Shown here piece by piece: positions 28,512-37,688 of a DNA stretch of 64,000 bases (position 1 is its first letter; every line of letters begins with the position of its first letter). The position numbers and the translations under genes are program-made. This DNA comes from Psychrobacter sp. PL19 (GTDB lineage Bacteria; Pseudomonadota; Gammaproteobacteria; Pseudomonadales; Moraxellaceae), in the NCBI RefSeq assembly GCF_017875835.1, contig NZ_JAGING010000001.1, positions 2,790,001 through 2,854,000 on the forward strand. The letters run 5' to 3'. The notes beneath the pieces were generated by a model. The model was given only the letters and a program-made list of their open reading frames with translations. It ran no database searches and was not told where the DNA came from.

Positions 28512-30173
28512 ATGCTACTATCTCATCGCGCCCGTCTACTTGAGCTTTGGCGCATTGCCGCCAGCTACCGCATTGACACTCACTTTTCCGTTGAAGACGC
28601 GCCGCAGCTACAACCGCTTGCGCGCTTAATTCGTCTACACCCAGCAGCTTGGGGTAAAAAGCATCAGCCAAACGCGATTAAATATGCCTTAGAAGACATG
28701 GGCACCTTGTTTTTAAAGCTCGGGCAACTGCTCTCTACCCGTCGTGACCTGGTATCGCCTGAAATCATCACCCAGTTAATTCAGCTACAAGATAAAGTCA
28801 AACCCTTCGATGTTGATATTGCTATCACTCAAATTCAAGATTCTAAGCATGGCCTTGGTCAGTCTATTGACACTTTATTTGCCCGTTTTGACGTAAAGCC
28901 GTTAGCGGCAGCCTCGATTGCGCAAGTGCATACCGCCGCCCTAAACGATGGTCGTGAAGTGGTGGTAAAAGTCGTCCGTCCTGATATTCGCACCACCATT
29001 GTTGCAGACTTTGAGCTACTACGTGAACTGGCCAATTGGGTGTCGGCACGGGTAGAAGCGGCGCGCGCGATACATATCATTGCCATTGTCGAAGACTATC
29101 GGCAAGTAATGCTTAATGAGTTGGATTTAACACTTGAGGCAGAAAACACCACGCAGATGCGTAATAACTTCTTGGGTTCAGGCTTAATGTACGTCCCTGA
29201 AGTCTATGACGCTGCCAAAAATGTCATGGTGATGGAGCGTATTCAGGGCGTGCCAATTTCACAAACACAGATCTTTGACCAACTCGGTTATGATCGCGCT
29301 ATTTTAGCCGAAAAAGGCTTAACTATATTTTTTACCCAAGTCTTTCGTGATAATTTCTTTCATGCCGATATGCATCCGGGCAATGTGTTCGTAGAGACTC
29401 CGCCAGTCACAGCGAACACCGCTGACATGGTGGCTGTTGATTTGGGACGTGAGCCACGCTACATCGGTCTTGATTGCGCCATTATGGGCACCTTATCAAA
29501 GGATGATCAGCTGATTGTAGCGCGGATGCTACTGGCAGTAATGAATAATAACTTTACCGCTGTGGTTGATATCGTCAGCCGCGCGGGCTGGATACCGCCC
29601 AATAGTAATAAGCATGCCTTGATGCGTGATATGAGCCGTACCGTTGGCCCTATGCTAAAGAAATCCATTAATGAGATAGACTTTGCCGGTGTGTTAATGC
29701 AAATTTTGGACATTGCTCGCCGTCATCATATGAGCATTCCACCGCAACTGATGCTGCTGCTCAAGACTTTGGTGCATGTCGAGGGACTGGGACGCGACCT
29801 ATATCCCGATCTAGATATTTGGTCATTAGCCAAACCGATTTTAAGCAGCTGGATTAAAGAACAGCTGGATCCGATGCGTAATTTACAACAGCTACGCGCG
29901 CAGCTGCCGGAGATTTTATTGTCCGCGACCGATATTCCAAAGCTACTGGATCAAAGCTTGCAGAGCCTAGCCTCTCAAGGCTCACGCCAAGACAGTCAAT
30001 TGCGTGAGATACAACAGATACGCGCTGATATGCTCAATGACCGACGCCGTGACTGGATAGCGCTAGCAGGATTTGGACTGTTCATTGCCATTGCCACCCA
30101 AGTGGTCGGTTGGCTCTCGCCAGTCTTTTATATTTTAGCGCTACTGATGGTAGTTTGGCGTATTTTGGGGTAA
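28512..30173 (+). CDS. ubiB: Ubiquinone biosynthesis protein UbiB (atypical kinase)
   Basis: 553 residues, as in E. coli (546). ADCK/ABC1 family: the KxGQ motif is LKLGQLLSTRRDL, the Ala-rich loop is PLAAASIAQVH, with the ATP-binding lysine in VVVKVVRPDI, the catalytic region FFHADMHPGN and the metal-binding GLDCAIMG. Two C-terminal hydrophobic helices (about 515-550) anchor it to the membrane. It supports ubiquinone synthesis, probably by ATP-driven extraction of lipid intermediates. It ends 72 bases before the convergent ruvB. Confidence 0.95.
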   Translation: MLLSHRARLLELWRIAASYRIDTHFSVEDAPQLQPLARLIRLHPAAWGKKHQPNAIKYALEDMGTLFLKLGQLLSTRRDLVSPEIITQLIQLQDKVKPFDVDIAITQIQDSKHGLGQSIDTLFARFDVKPLAAASIAQVHTAALNDGREVVVKVVRPDIRTTIVADFELLRELANWVSARVEAARAIHIIAIVEDYRQVMLNELDLTLEAENTTQMRNNFLGSGLMYVPEVYDAAKNVMVMERIQGVPISQTQIFDQLGYDRAILAEKGLTIFFTQVFRDNFFHADMHPGNVFVETPPVTANTADMVAVDLGREPRYIGLDCAIMGTLSKDDQLIVARMLLAVMNNNFTAVVDIVSRAGWIPPNSNKHALMRDMSRTVGPMLKKSINEIDFAGVLMQILDIARRHHMSIPPQLMLLLKTLVHVEGLGRDLYPDLDIWSLAKPILSSWIKEQLDPMRNLQQLRAQLPEILLSATDIPKLLDQSLQSLASQGSRQDSQLREIQQIRADMLNDRRRDWIALAGFGLFIAIATQVVGWLSPVFYILALLMVVWRILG

Positions 30174-30245
30174 TGAAAGCGGCTTAAAATGACTTGGTTT
30201 GTGAGAGCTGTTTGTATCCACATCTATAAATTAAGATGAATATTC

Positions 30246-31226
30246 TCACATCTGATCAATAGCCATCTGTGTCAACATCCGTCCACGCGCAGTACGCAGC
30301 ACATAGCCTTGTTGTATAAGATAAGGTTCAATCACGTCCTCGAGCGTGCCACGATCTTCAGCCATGGCTGCTGCTACCGCCTCGACGCCAGCAGGACCAC
30401 CATCAAAGCGTTCGTGCAAGATTTCAATATAACGCCGATCTAAATGGTCAAGACCACGCCGATCGACCGCTAGCATATCAAGAGCACTACCAGCAATATC
30501 GCTGTTGATCCGACCATCACCTCTTACTTGAGCATAATCACGCACACGGCGTAATAAGCGATTGGCAATCCTTGGTGTACCACGTGCCCGGCGAGCAATC
30601 TCGACCGCGCCATCCTCGCTCATCGTCACCCGCATCAGACGCGCAGCGCGACTGACAATAGTAGTCAAATCAGCTATATTATAAAATTCAAGACGCTGAA
30701 CAATACCAAAACGATCTCGTAATGGCGAGGTTAATAATCCTGCTCGCGTGGTTGCTGCCACTAAGGTAAATGGTGGCAGATCAAGCTTGATAGAGCGAGC
30801 CGCCGGCCCTTCACCAATCATAATATCCAGCTGAAAATCTTCCATCGCAGGATAGAGTATCTCTTCGATTACTGGGCTCAAACGGTGAATTTCATCGATA
30901 AAAAGGATATCGCCCGCTTCCAAGTTGGTCAACATCGCGGCCAAGTCGCCTGCACGCTCTAGTACCGGTCCAGACGTAGAGCGTAGATTGCCGCCCATCT
31001 CGCGAGCGATAATATTGGCAAGGGTAGTCTTACCTAAGCCAGGAGGACCAAAGATAAGGGTATGATCCAGCGCTTCATCGCGCGCACGTGCCGCCTCAAT
31101 AAAGACTTCCATTTGCTCGCGCACGACCGGCTGACCAATATACTCAGCTAGAGATGAGGGACGAATGTTGGCATCAGGAGCGTCACTTGCCCCTTCCAAA
31201 GGATTAATCAAGCGATCTTGTGTCAT
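30246..31226 (-). CDS. ruvB: Holliday junction branch migration helicase RuvB
   Basis: 326 residues; AAA+ motor that drives branch migration with RuvA. Walker [10 protein letters not shown] at residues 60-68, Walker [10 protein letters not shown], sensor ATTRAG, arginine finger region [15 protein letters not shown], and a winged-helix C-terminus ([16 protein letters not shown]). The start is set at 31226 because homology begins at TQDRLINP. The frame continues to 31268, but those 14 codons derive from the dispersed repeat between ruvB and ruvA. No strong ribosome binding site precedes either start. Confidence 0.96.
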   Translation of the reverse strand: MTQDRLINPLEGASDAPDANIRPSSLAEYIGQPVVREQMEVFIEAARARDEALDHTLIFGPPGLGKTTLANIIAREMGGNLRSTSGPVLERAGDLAAMLTNLEAGDILFIDEIHRLSPVIEEILYPAMEDFQLDIMIGEGPAARSIKLDLPPFTLVAATTRAGLLTSPLRDRFGIVQRLEFYNIADLTTIVSRAARLMRVTMSEDGAVEIARRARGTPRIANRLLRRVRDYAQVRGDGRINSDIAGSALDMLAVDRRGLDHLDRRYIEILHERFDGGPAGVEAVAAAMAEDRGTLEDVIEPYLIQQGYVLRTARGRMLTQMAIDQM

Positions 31227-31238
31227 ATATTTTATCGC

Positions 31239-31377
31239 TATAGTCAATGAAAAGTAATATCGATACATAACATACTGCTAGGTATAAGTTTTTCTTGCTT
31301 GCTGTGCCTACGCAGACAGAGGCTGCAAAAAGCGTATACCAGCAGTACCGTCGCGTTTTTAAGGTATTTTAACTATA
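31239..31377 (+). repeat. Dispersed MITE-like element, family 1, copy B, between ruvA and ruvB
   Basis: 139 bp; same ends and core as copies A, C, D and E. It fills most of the 204-base gap between ruvA and ruvB, which are usually adjacent or overlapping. It begins 13 bases before the ruvB start codon in gene orientation. Confidence 0.88.
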
Positions 31378-31430
31378 TATTAAAGGCAGAGACAATATAC
31401 AGCAAAGCTTATAAAAATTGCGGGACTTAC

Positions 31431-32051
31431 TTAAAAGCCAGAGAGCTGTTGAAGGGTGGCCTTTAATAGTCCCTGCGTGTCTTCAAAAACAGTCCCATTA
31501 TTCTTGGCAGCTTTAATCGCTTGCTGGGCTTCTTTTTCTTTATAGCCCAAGCTAATTAGCGCGCCTTCTACTTCAGCAATAATACTGCTTTCGTGAGAAA
31601 CCGGCGCTGATTGGGTAGCAAACTCCAAATTACTGTCATCGACTTCAATATTTTTGAGCTTGTCTTTTAGCTCAATTAATAAACGCTGAGCGGTTTTTTT
31701 ACCGATACCTGGAATACGCATCAACGCCGTTTCTGAATCTTGCTCAACATGCATCTTTAACTCTGCAGCCGACATAGCCGACAGCATAGCCAGCGCCATT
31801 TTAGCGCCGACCCCATTGATCTTGATCAACTGTCGAAAGACGTCACGCTCTTTACGATCGATAAAGCCAAACAGCAGCTGCGCGTCTTCGCGGACATGTA
31901 AATGAGTCCAAATTCTCGCGGGCTCATCCACGCGTAACTGGCAAAACGAAGGCAATGGCAGCTCAACATCATAACCTACTCCAGAGGTGGTCATGATACA
32001 GGCAGTAGGTGCCATCAAATATTGCACCTGTCCAGTGATCAGTCCTATCAT
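31431..32051 (-). CDS. ruvA: Holliday junction branch migration complex subunit RuvA
   Basis: 206 residues. OB-fold N-terminus (MIGLITGQVQY), two helix-hairpin-helix motifs (LIKINGVGAKMALAMLS and LMRIPGIGKKTAQRLLIELKD), and a C-terminal RuvB-binding domain (about 150-206). It tetramerises on four-way junctions. The ATG at 32051 is chosen over the ATG at 32057 and the GTG at 32060 since the family starts MIG and AGG stands eight bases upstream. Confidence 0.96.
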   Translation of the reverse strand: MIGLITGQVQYLMAPTACIMTTSGVGYDVELPLPSFCQLRVDEPARIWTHLHVREDAQLLFGFIDRKERDVFRQLIKINGVGAKMALAMLSAMSAAELKMHVEQDSETALMRIPGIGKKTAQRLLIELKDKLKNIEVDDSNLEFATQSAPVSHESSIIAEVEGALISLGYKEKEAQQAIKAAKNNGTVFEDTQGLLKATLQQLSGF

Positions 32052-32086
32052 AATCATCACCTATCATAAATAATAAAATGAGCTGC

Positions 32087-32234
32087 TATAGTTGCTTCAG
32101 AATAAAAAATAGACGTCTGTAACAGCGTGCTACTGCTGCAAATCTTCTTACCTGCTGTTCGCAAGCGTGTCTCGAGACTACAAAAAATTTATACCAGTAA
32201 CACTGTAACATTTTGAGATTCGATTCACTGTATT
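32087..32234 (-). repeat. MITE-like element, family 2, copy H
   Basis: About 148 bp; reads, on the minus strand, like copy I at 54965-55109: a core with CACGCTTGCGAACAGC and an end with TTCTGAAGCAACTATA. It lies between fba and ruvA and probably contains or displaces the ruvA promoter. The right boundary is approximate. Confidence 0.65.
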
Positions 32235-32286
32235 ACGATAATCTACAGAGCTTCATGAACCAACTCAAGAGGTTCGCTACGTTAAC

Positions 32287-33324
32287 TTACTGATAAAAAT
32301 CAACCATGCTTTCGAGACTAATTGGGCGAATTTTATGTGCTTGACCCGCAGAGCCGAACGCTTCAAAACGATTGGTACAGATATCGGACATTGCCACCAT
32401 TGAGGCTTTGAAGTACTTACGAGGATCAAAGTTGCTGGGGTTGTGCGCTAAATGCTGACGAATAGCAGCTGTTGACGCTAGACGTAGATCAGTATCGATG
32501 TTCACTTTGCGGACACCATGCTTAATCGCTTCCACGATTTGCTCAACTGGCACACCGTAAGTTTCGCCAATATCACCACCATATTCATTAATAATTTTTA
32601 GCCATTCTTGTGGCACTGACGAAGAGCCATGCATGACTAGGTGAGTATTTGGAATACGCGCATGAATCTCTTTTACCCGCTCAATAGATAAAATATCACC
32701 TGTCGGTGGACGGGTAAACTTATAGGCACCATGACTGGTACCAATAGCTATGGCTAAGGCATCAACGTTGGTGTCTTTTACAAACTGTTCTGCTTCGTCT
32801 GCACTGGTTAATAACTGCTCATGACCGAGCACGCCTTCTGCGCCAGAACCGTCTTCTTCGCCAGCCAAGCCAGTTTCCAGACTACCCAAACAACCAATCT
32901 CGCCTTCTACCGACACGCCGCAAGCATGCGAAAACTTAACCACTTCGCGAGTCACACTAGCATTGTAGTCATAATCCATTGGGGTTTTACCGTCTTCACC
33001 GAGTGAACCATCCATCATCACTGATGAAAAACCTAACTGGATTGAACGCTGGCAGACCGCAGGTGACATGCCATGGTCTTGATGCATCACTACCGGAATA
33101 TGTGGCCATTCTTCAATAGCGGCGCTGATTAAGTGACGTAAAAAAGCCGACCCCGCATAACCGCGTGCGCCCGCGCTGGCTTGGACTATCACTGGTGAAT
33201 CACAAGCATCGGCTGCCATCATGATCGCTCGCATCTGCTCTAGGTTATTGACGTTAAAAGCAGGAACACCGTAGCTGTGCTCAGCGGCATGATCTAAAAG
33301 TTGACGTAAAGAAATTAAGGCCAT
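32287..33324 (-). CDS. fba: Class II fructose-bisphosphate aldolase
   Basis: 345 residues; zinc-dependent aldolase that interconverts fructose-1,6-bisphosphate with glyceraldehyde-3-phosphate and dihydroxyacetone phosphate. Zinc ligands appear in [18 protein letters not shown] and VMHGSSSVP; the phosphate-binding [14 protein letters not shown] follows. The sequence pattern ([25 protein letters not shown]) is of the Calvin-type class II subgroup rather than the E. coli FbaA type. A GAGAG element precedes the ATG. It belongs, with pgk and gpmI in this window, to central carbon metabolism. Confidence 0.95.
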   Translation of the reverse strand: MALISLRQLLDHAAEHSYGVPAFNVNNLEQMRAIMMAADACDSPVIVQASAGARGYAGSAFLRHLISAAIEEWPHIPVVMHQDHGMSPAVCQRSIQLGFSSVMMDGSLGEDGKTPMDYDYNASVTREVVKFSHACGVSVEGEIGCLGSLETGLAGEEDGSGAEGVLGHEQLLTSADEAEQFVKDTNVDALAIAIGTSHGAYKFTRPPTGDILSIERVKEIHARIPNTHLVMHGSSSVPQEWLKIINEYGGDIGETYGVPVEQIVEAIKHGVRKVNIDTDLRLASTAAIRQHLAHNPSNFDPRKYFKASMVAMSDICTNRFEAFGSAGQAHKIRPISLESMVDFYQ

Positions 33325-33635
33325 AACACGCTCTCTAGTTGAATTTTAAAAATAATTTTTGCACACAGGGTTTGCTAATGACTGTCTAAAAACACTGTTT
33401 AAAAATAGTTTTACGACTATAAGTCCATAAAAGATGCCATGATCTTTGATAGTCGTCAGTACGCAGTGATTATAACAAAACTACCTACTCTTCGCAGCTG
33501 TTACGGGGCTATTTATCTGTCTGAATCGTTCTCCATCACTTATAAGAGCTTCCATATAGTCAGTTCACAATAATCAGTTCAGAATAAAAGCCCAAGCCTG
33601 TTACCCTATCCTATAATAATTACAATATAAAACAC
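33325..33635. other. Upstream region of fba, no gene seen
   Basis: About 310 bases. It holds a 36-base remnant of a family-2 repeat end at 33555-33590 (TATAGTCAGTTCA and CAGTTCAGAATAAAAG) and nothing else that I recognise. Confidence 0.4.
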
Positions 33636-33667
33636 AAAAAAGCCTTGGTAATCACCAAGGCTCTTTA
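33636..33667 (-). terminator. Terminator after the alanine-rich lipoprotein gene
   Basis: A 9-bp perfect stem AGCCTTGGT/ACCAAGGCT is followed on the minus strand by six T. Confidence 0.85.
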
Positions 33668-33779
33668 GATATTTTGTACGCTAATAAAATTATTACTAGG
33701 ATAGTTAATAAACACTACGTGGTTTAATAAATGTTAGTGTCTACGACATATCACTATTAATTATTTTCTTAATACCACT

Positions 33780-33870
33780 AAAGTTACTATTTAAAACCAG
33801 TTACTATTTAAAACCAGTAAATTTTTGGAATTAGTAACTTTTGGAATTAGTAACTTTTTAGAATTAGTAC
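33780..33870. repeat. Short direct repeats in the 3' region of the lipoprotein gene
   Basis: AGTTACTATTTAAAACC occurs twice (33783-33819) and TTTTTGGAATTAGTAAC-like units occur three times (33822-33868), the last running into the stop codon region of the lipoprotein gene. Confidence 0.65.
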
Positions 33871-34268
33871 TGTTGATCTGCAGGTACTTTTTCTTCTGCG
33901 TTGTTCGCTACATCAGTGGCACCCTCAGCAACAGAGTTAGCACCATTAGCGACGGCTTCAGCGGTATTGGCAACTGCAGTGTTAGCACCATCGGCAATTG
34001 CGTCGCCGGTGTTTGCAACCGCACCAGTAGCAGCCGCGCCAGCAGTTTGGGCACCATCAGCAAGCTCAGTACCAGCATCTTGTGCTGCAGCTTCAGCTTC
34101 AGCAGTAGCGGCTGCAGTGTTAGCGGCAATATCATCACCAGCTGACTCAGCAGTATCTACAGCTTCTGCGGCGGTGGCTTCTGCTTGTTCTTCAGTTTGT
34201 TGGCTGCATGCAGTGACTGCGAAGGTACCAGCAAGCACGCTAGCAAGTAACAAATGACGTTTTAACAT
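33864..34268 (-). CDS. Small alanine-rich lipoprotein, function unknown
   Basis: 134 residues. A classic lipoprotein signal (MLKRHLLLASVLAGTFAVTAC, cysteine 21) is followed by a low-complexity mature part made almost wholly of Ala, Glu, Asp, Thr, Asn and Gly, with heptad-like A-x-x-A spacing that suggests a long amphipathic helix, somewhat like Lpp-type or entericidin-type proteins. No domain is recognised. It has a good AGAGG site and its own terminator, so it is a separate transcription unit between fba and pgk. Confidence 0.75.
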   Translation of the reverse strand: MLKRHLLLASVLAGTFAVTACSQQTEEQAEATAAEAVDTAESAGDDIAANTAAATAEAEAAAQDAGTELADGAQTAGAAATGAVANTGDAIADGANTAVANTAEAVANGANSVAEGATDVANNAEEKVPADQQY

Positions 34269-34549
34269 AATAAACCTCTAGTAAATAATGCATGTCAAAA
34301 TACATGGTGGCGCTATTTTATAGAGTGCAAATAAGACATGCAATAACAGTTTTTAGTATATTAACAAATAATAACGACTTAATAATAGTCGTTATATATT
34401 AGCTTTTGGATTGATAAGCTAGCTTTCTAACTATAACCCTTTCACCCTATAAGCGCTAACTATTCACCATGGTAGAGCTTTACAGCCTAACTTATATATT
34501 TAGTACAGGTTGTAAGCGTAATGTTACTGAATCAATAAGTACTGTAAAG

Positions 34550-35767
34550 TTACTGGTCACTCATTTGCAATGCCGCCACTGCTGGTAAGGTTTTGCCTTC
34601 TACGAACTCTAAGAACGCACCACCACCCGTTGACATATAACTGACCCCATCGGCCACTTGATACTTGTCAATCGCCGCTAGTGTATCGCCGCCACCAGCG
34701 ATCGAGAAGCCCTCACTATTCTTGACTGCAGTCGCCACAATTTGAGTGCCAGCACCAAAGGCATCTACTTCAAAAACCCCAACCGGCCCATTCCATAAGA
34801 TGGTTTTTGCATGAGCAATAGCCTCGGCTAATATGGCAGCACTCTGCGGTGCAATATCTAAAATCATATCATGTTCGCCGATAGCATCAACAGCTTTGAC
34901 AGTGGCGGTTACCTGTTGCAAGGAGCCAATAAAGTCAGTAAAGTCAATGTCATTTTTATCAGCAACCACGACATACTCAGGCAATAAGATCTCCGTTTTT
35001 TGCATGATTTGACGGGCAGTATCAACCAAGTCTGCCTCATACAAGGAGGCGCCAACACTATGACCTTGTGCCGCTAAGAAAGTATTGGCAATGCCACCAC
35101 CAACAATAATTTGCGTACAAAGCGCTGCTAGACTGTGTAAGACTTCAAGTTTAGTCGATACTTTTGAGCCCCCAACAATAGCCAGCATCGGCTGCGCTGG
35201 CGCTTCTAGGGCTTTACTTAATGCATCTAGCTCGGCGGCTAATAAAGGGCCTGCGCACACCGTTTTATCCGCTTGACGCATCGCTTGAGTAACGCCTTCC
35301 GTTGAGGCCTGCGCACGATGAGCGGTGCCAAAGGCATCCATCACAAATATGTCGCATAAATCAGCGTATAGTTGTGCGAGCACGGTATCATTGTTCTTTT
35401 CACCTTGGTTAAAGCGAACATTTTCTAACAGTACTACCTCGCCGGCCTTGATGGTTACCCCTTGAGTGAGATAATCGCGGTCAAGCGTCACTGGCTGGGT
35501 TAACTGCGCCCCTAGCTTATCTGTTAAATACTCAGCAACAGGGGCCAATGAATATTGCGCTTCGGGCGTGCCTTCAGTTGGACGACCTAAATGCGAGCAG
35601 ATAATTACTGCCGCACCCTTGTCTAGCGCCATTTTAATGGACGGCAAACTGGCTTGCAAACGGGCATCACTAGTAATCTTGCCGCCTTTGATAGGTACAT
35701 TTAGATCTTCGCGAATTAATACCACTTTGCCGGCTAAAACCAACTCGCTCATACGCAAAAAATTCAT
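34550..35767 (-). CDS. pgk: Phosphoglycerate kinase
   Basis: 405 residues; transfers phosphate between 1,3-bisphosphoglycerate and ADP. N-terminal [15 protein letters not shown] and the arginine/aspartate binding loop SHLGRPTEG; the nucleotide-binding half has [12 protein letters not shown] and the C-terminal GGGDTLAAI and [10 protein letters not shown] motifs. AGGAG stands six bases before the ATG at 35767. A gene for the lipoprotein lies between it and fba, so the usual pgk-fba adjacency is interrupted. Confidence 0.97.
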   Translation of the reverse strand: MNFLRMSELVLAGKVVLIREDLNVPIKGGKITSDARLQASLPSIKMALDKGAAVIICSHLGRPTEGTPEAQYSLAPVAEYLTDKLGAQLTQPVTLDRDYLTQGVTIKAGEVVLLENVRFNQGEKNNDTVLAQLYADLCDIFVMDAFGTAHRAQASTEGVTQAMRQADKTVCAGPLLAAELDALSKALEAPAQPMLAIVGGSKVSTKLEVLHSLAALCTQIIVGGGIANTFLAAQGHSVGASLYEADLVDTARQIMQKTEILLPEYVVVADKNDIDFTDFIGSLQQVTATVKAVDAIGEHDMILDIAPQSAAILAEAIAHAKTILWNGPVGVFEVDAFGAGTQIVATAVKNSEGFSIAGGGDTLAAIDKYQVADGVSYMSTGGGAFLEFVEGKTLPAVAALQMSDQ

Positions 35768-36254
35768 TACCTGCTCCTATGCTAGGTCTCAATCTATCTA
35801 TTAATTTTTAATGTTTTATCTTCGTTAAGTGGTCTTTATGAATTGGTTCTTATTGTTAGCTTTTTGATGGGTAATTTTATCAAAAATATTTAGTAGCAAA
35901 CAATAGCCGCTGCATTCTATCAGCTTTCTACCAAGATCCTATCAAATTGCTATCAAAGCTCTATCAAATTGCTATTAAAGCCCTATCAAATTGCTATCAA
36001 AGCTCTATAGGCAAGCTGCTATAAACTTTAGCCGTGGCTTTAAGTATAGAGGTAGCCCAATCTCAAATTCTTAAGACTATTGTTAAAACCAAAAAATCAG
36101 TTGTCGACTGTAGAGATAAATCAGCCAAAATTAATTAAAAAACCCAGTAACATTTCGTGGTGGTACTCAGTCACTACCGCCCTTATGATAGAACAGTAGA
36201 CAATAACAACAATCCTTTCCACAATAATTTATTAAAAGCGATCAGGAGATCATT
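35768..36254. other. Divergent region between pgk and the DksA-type gene
   Basis: 487 bases with no gene. It contains the 22-bp tandem repeat at 35939-36004; the remainder is AT-rich and should hold both promoters. Confidence 0.45.
35939..36004. repeat. 22-bp tandem repeat, three copies
   Basis: Units CTATCAAATTGCTATCAAAGCT at 35939-35960, 35961-35982 (two changes) and 35983-36004. Each unit is itself a diverged doubling of CTATCAAAxxx. Confidence 0.85.
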
Positions 36255-36584
36255 ATGAGCGTTGACTTAGATGCTGCCAAACAGAAACTATTAACACTAC
36301 AAGAAGAGTATGAGACCCGCATTGAGAAAATAAAAAATGACATTCAAAATCCGCAGGATGAGCTCAATAAAGACTGGGAAGACCAGGCAATCTCTATTCG
36401 TCAGAATGATACCCGCCAACTACTAGCAGCTGAAGCACACCAAAACCTTATTTATGTTAAAAATGCGCTAAGCATTATTGCAAACGGGACTTATGGGGAA
36501 TGCGAAGTATGTGGTAAAGATATTCAGCCCCAACGTTTGGAAGCCGTCCCCTACGCCACCTTGTGTATGGATCATGCTGAATAG
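36255..36584 (+). CDS. TraR/DksA-type zinc-finger protein
   Basis: 109 residues. A helical N-terminal coiled-coil part, then the zinc finger CEVCGKDIQPQRLEAVPYATLC with MDH at residues about 82-107. The finger uses C-C-C and a histidine (CxxH) in place of the fourth cysteine of classical DksA. DksA/TraR-family proteins bind RNA polymerase through the secondary channel, some with ppGpp. At 109 residues it is shorter than DksA (151), nearer to the DksA-like/YbiI class. AGGAG lies before the ATG. Confidence 0.82.
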   Translation: MSVDLDAAKQKLLTLQEEYETRIEKIKNDIQNPQDELNKDWEDQAISIRQNDTRQLLAAEAHQNLIYVKNALSIIANGTYGECEVCGKDIQPQRLEAVPYATLCMDHAE

Positions 36585-36656
36585 TTTTTAACCTTAACGC
36601 ATAACCCATGCATTATAAAAACCATTGCTGCTTGCTTAAGCCAGTCACTTTTTAAA

Positions 36657-36794
36657 TATAGTCAATGAAAAGTAATATCGATACATAACCTACTGCTGGC
36701 ATACGTTTTTCTTGCTTGCTGTGCCTACGCAGACAGAGGCTGCAAAAAGCTCATACCAGCAGTGCCGTCGCGTTTTTAAGGTATTTTAGCGACA
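36657..36794 (+). repeat. Dispersed MITE-like element, family 1, copy C
   Basis: 138 bp, full length, between the convergent DksA-type gene and thiE. Nearly identical to copy D. Confidence 0.9.
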
Positions 36795-36873
36795 GTTACT
36801 TGCTAAACAGTCACTTTTCAAACAGTCACTTTTCAAACAGTTACTGGATTTAGAGCGTGTTGAATTTAAGATA

Positions 36874-37566
36874 TTAAGCAGGTGATTGCCATTCGGCAAG
36901 CGCCTGCTGCCACTCTTGACAACGCTTAGTAATCCTATCAAGCGGTAAATCCATAATATCACCCACAACCGCAATATAAGTAATCGGTAAGCCTGCTAGC
37001 TGTCCGATATTCTCGGCAGTTAGACCCCCAATCACACACATATCAATGCTTTTATTAACACTGTTATCCCTACCTTGCTGACAGCCATCGATAAGCTGCG
37101 AGCGCGAGAGGGTATTGGCATTCGGTTTGGTAGTGGAGGCAAATACCGCTCCCATTGCCGCATAGCTCGCACCGTCGTCTTGCGCTGCTTTTACTAAATC
37201 CACATTACCATGACAAGTCCGTCCAATAATCGTATTGGGCATTAATTGCTGTTTTGCCTGACTAATACTGCCGTCCTGCTGTCCTAAATGTACCCCAACT
37301 CCCAGCTGAGCTGCCAATGTGAGGTCATCATTTATTACTACTGGCACGTTATATTCTGCGGCCAATGCCACAATTTTCACCGCTTCGTCATATAGCAATG
37401 TTTGTCCATTTGGCATTGCGAGTACTTGTTTGCGCCGAATCTGTAATAATCCTATCAATCCTGTGGCCAAGGCAGTCTCGAGCTTGCGGTAGAGCAACTC
37501 AAACTCGTCATCATTGGTAAGTAAATACAACTTAGGCACGGGTACTAGCGTTAGGGGTTTAGCCAT
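36874..37566 (-). CDS. thiE: Thiamine phosphate synthase
   Basis: 230 residues; joins HMP-pyrophosphate with HET-phosphate to give thiamine phosphate. The TIM-barrel blocks are present: QIRRKQV-type strand 2, VVINDDLTLAAQLGVGVHLGQQD, IIGRTCHG (the family usually has S instead of the R-T-C), MGAVFASTTKPNA, and the C-terminal VIGGLTAENIGQL. GAGGAT precedes the ATG. No TPP riboswitch pattern is visible upstream, and no other thi gene is nearby. Confidence 0.9.
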   Translation of the reverse strand: MAKPLTLVPVPKLYLLTNDDEFELLYRKLETALATGLIGLLQIRRKQVLAMPNGQTLLYDEAVKIVALAAEYNVPVVINDDLTLAAQLGVGVHLGQQDGSISQAKQQLMPNTIIGRTCHGNVDLVKAAQDDGASYAAMGAVFASTTKPNANTLSRSQLIDGCQQGRDNSVNKSIDMCVIGGLTAENIGQLAGLPITYIAVVGDIMDLPLDRITKRCQEWQQALAEWQSPA

Positions 37567-37590
37567 ATGAATATCCTCAAACTCTGAGCA

Positions 37591-37627
37591 AAAAAAAGAC
37601 CGTTATAGCAGATAACAGCCTTTTTAT
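37591..37627 (-). terminator. Terminator of pbpG
   Basis: On the minus strand a 9-bp stem (GGCTGTTAT with ATAACGGTC, two G-U pairs) is followed by seven T. It lies between pbpG and thiE. Confidence 0.75.
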
Positions 37628-37688
37628 TTACGTTACGACGTAATTTTTATGGGGGAAATAACATCATAAATATTTATAAAAATTTTAT

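Noticed and set aside
33901..34257. Ala/Ser-rich frame opposite the lipoprotein gene
   Set aside because: Complement of GC-rich alanine codons; the minus-strand gene has signal peptide, ribosome binding site and terminator.
37567..37688. TPP riboswitch before thiE
   Set aside because: The leader has no CTGAGA or ACCTGA core and is occupied by the pbpG terminator.
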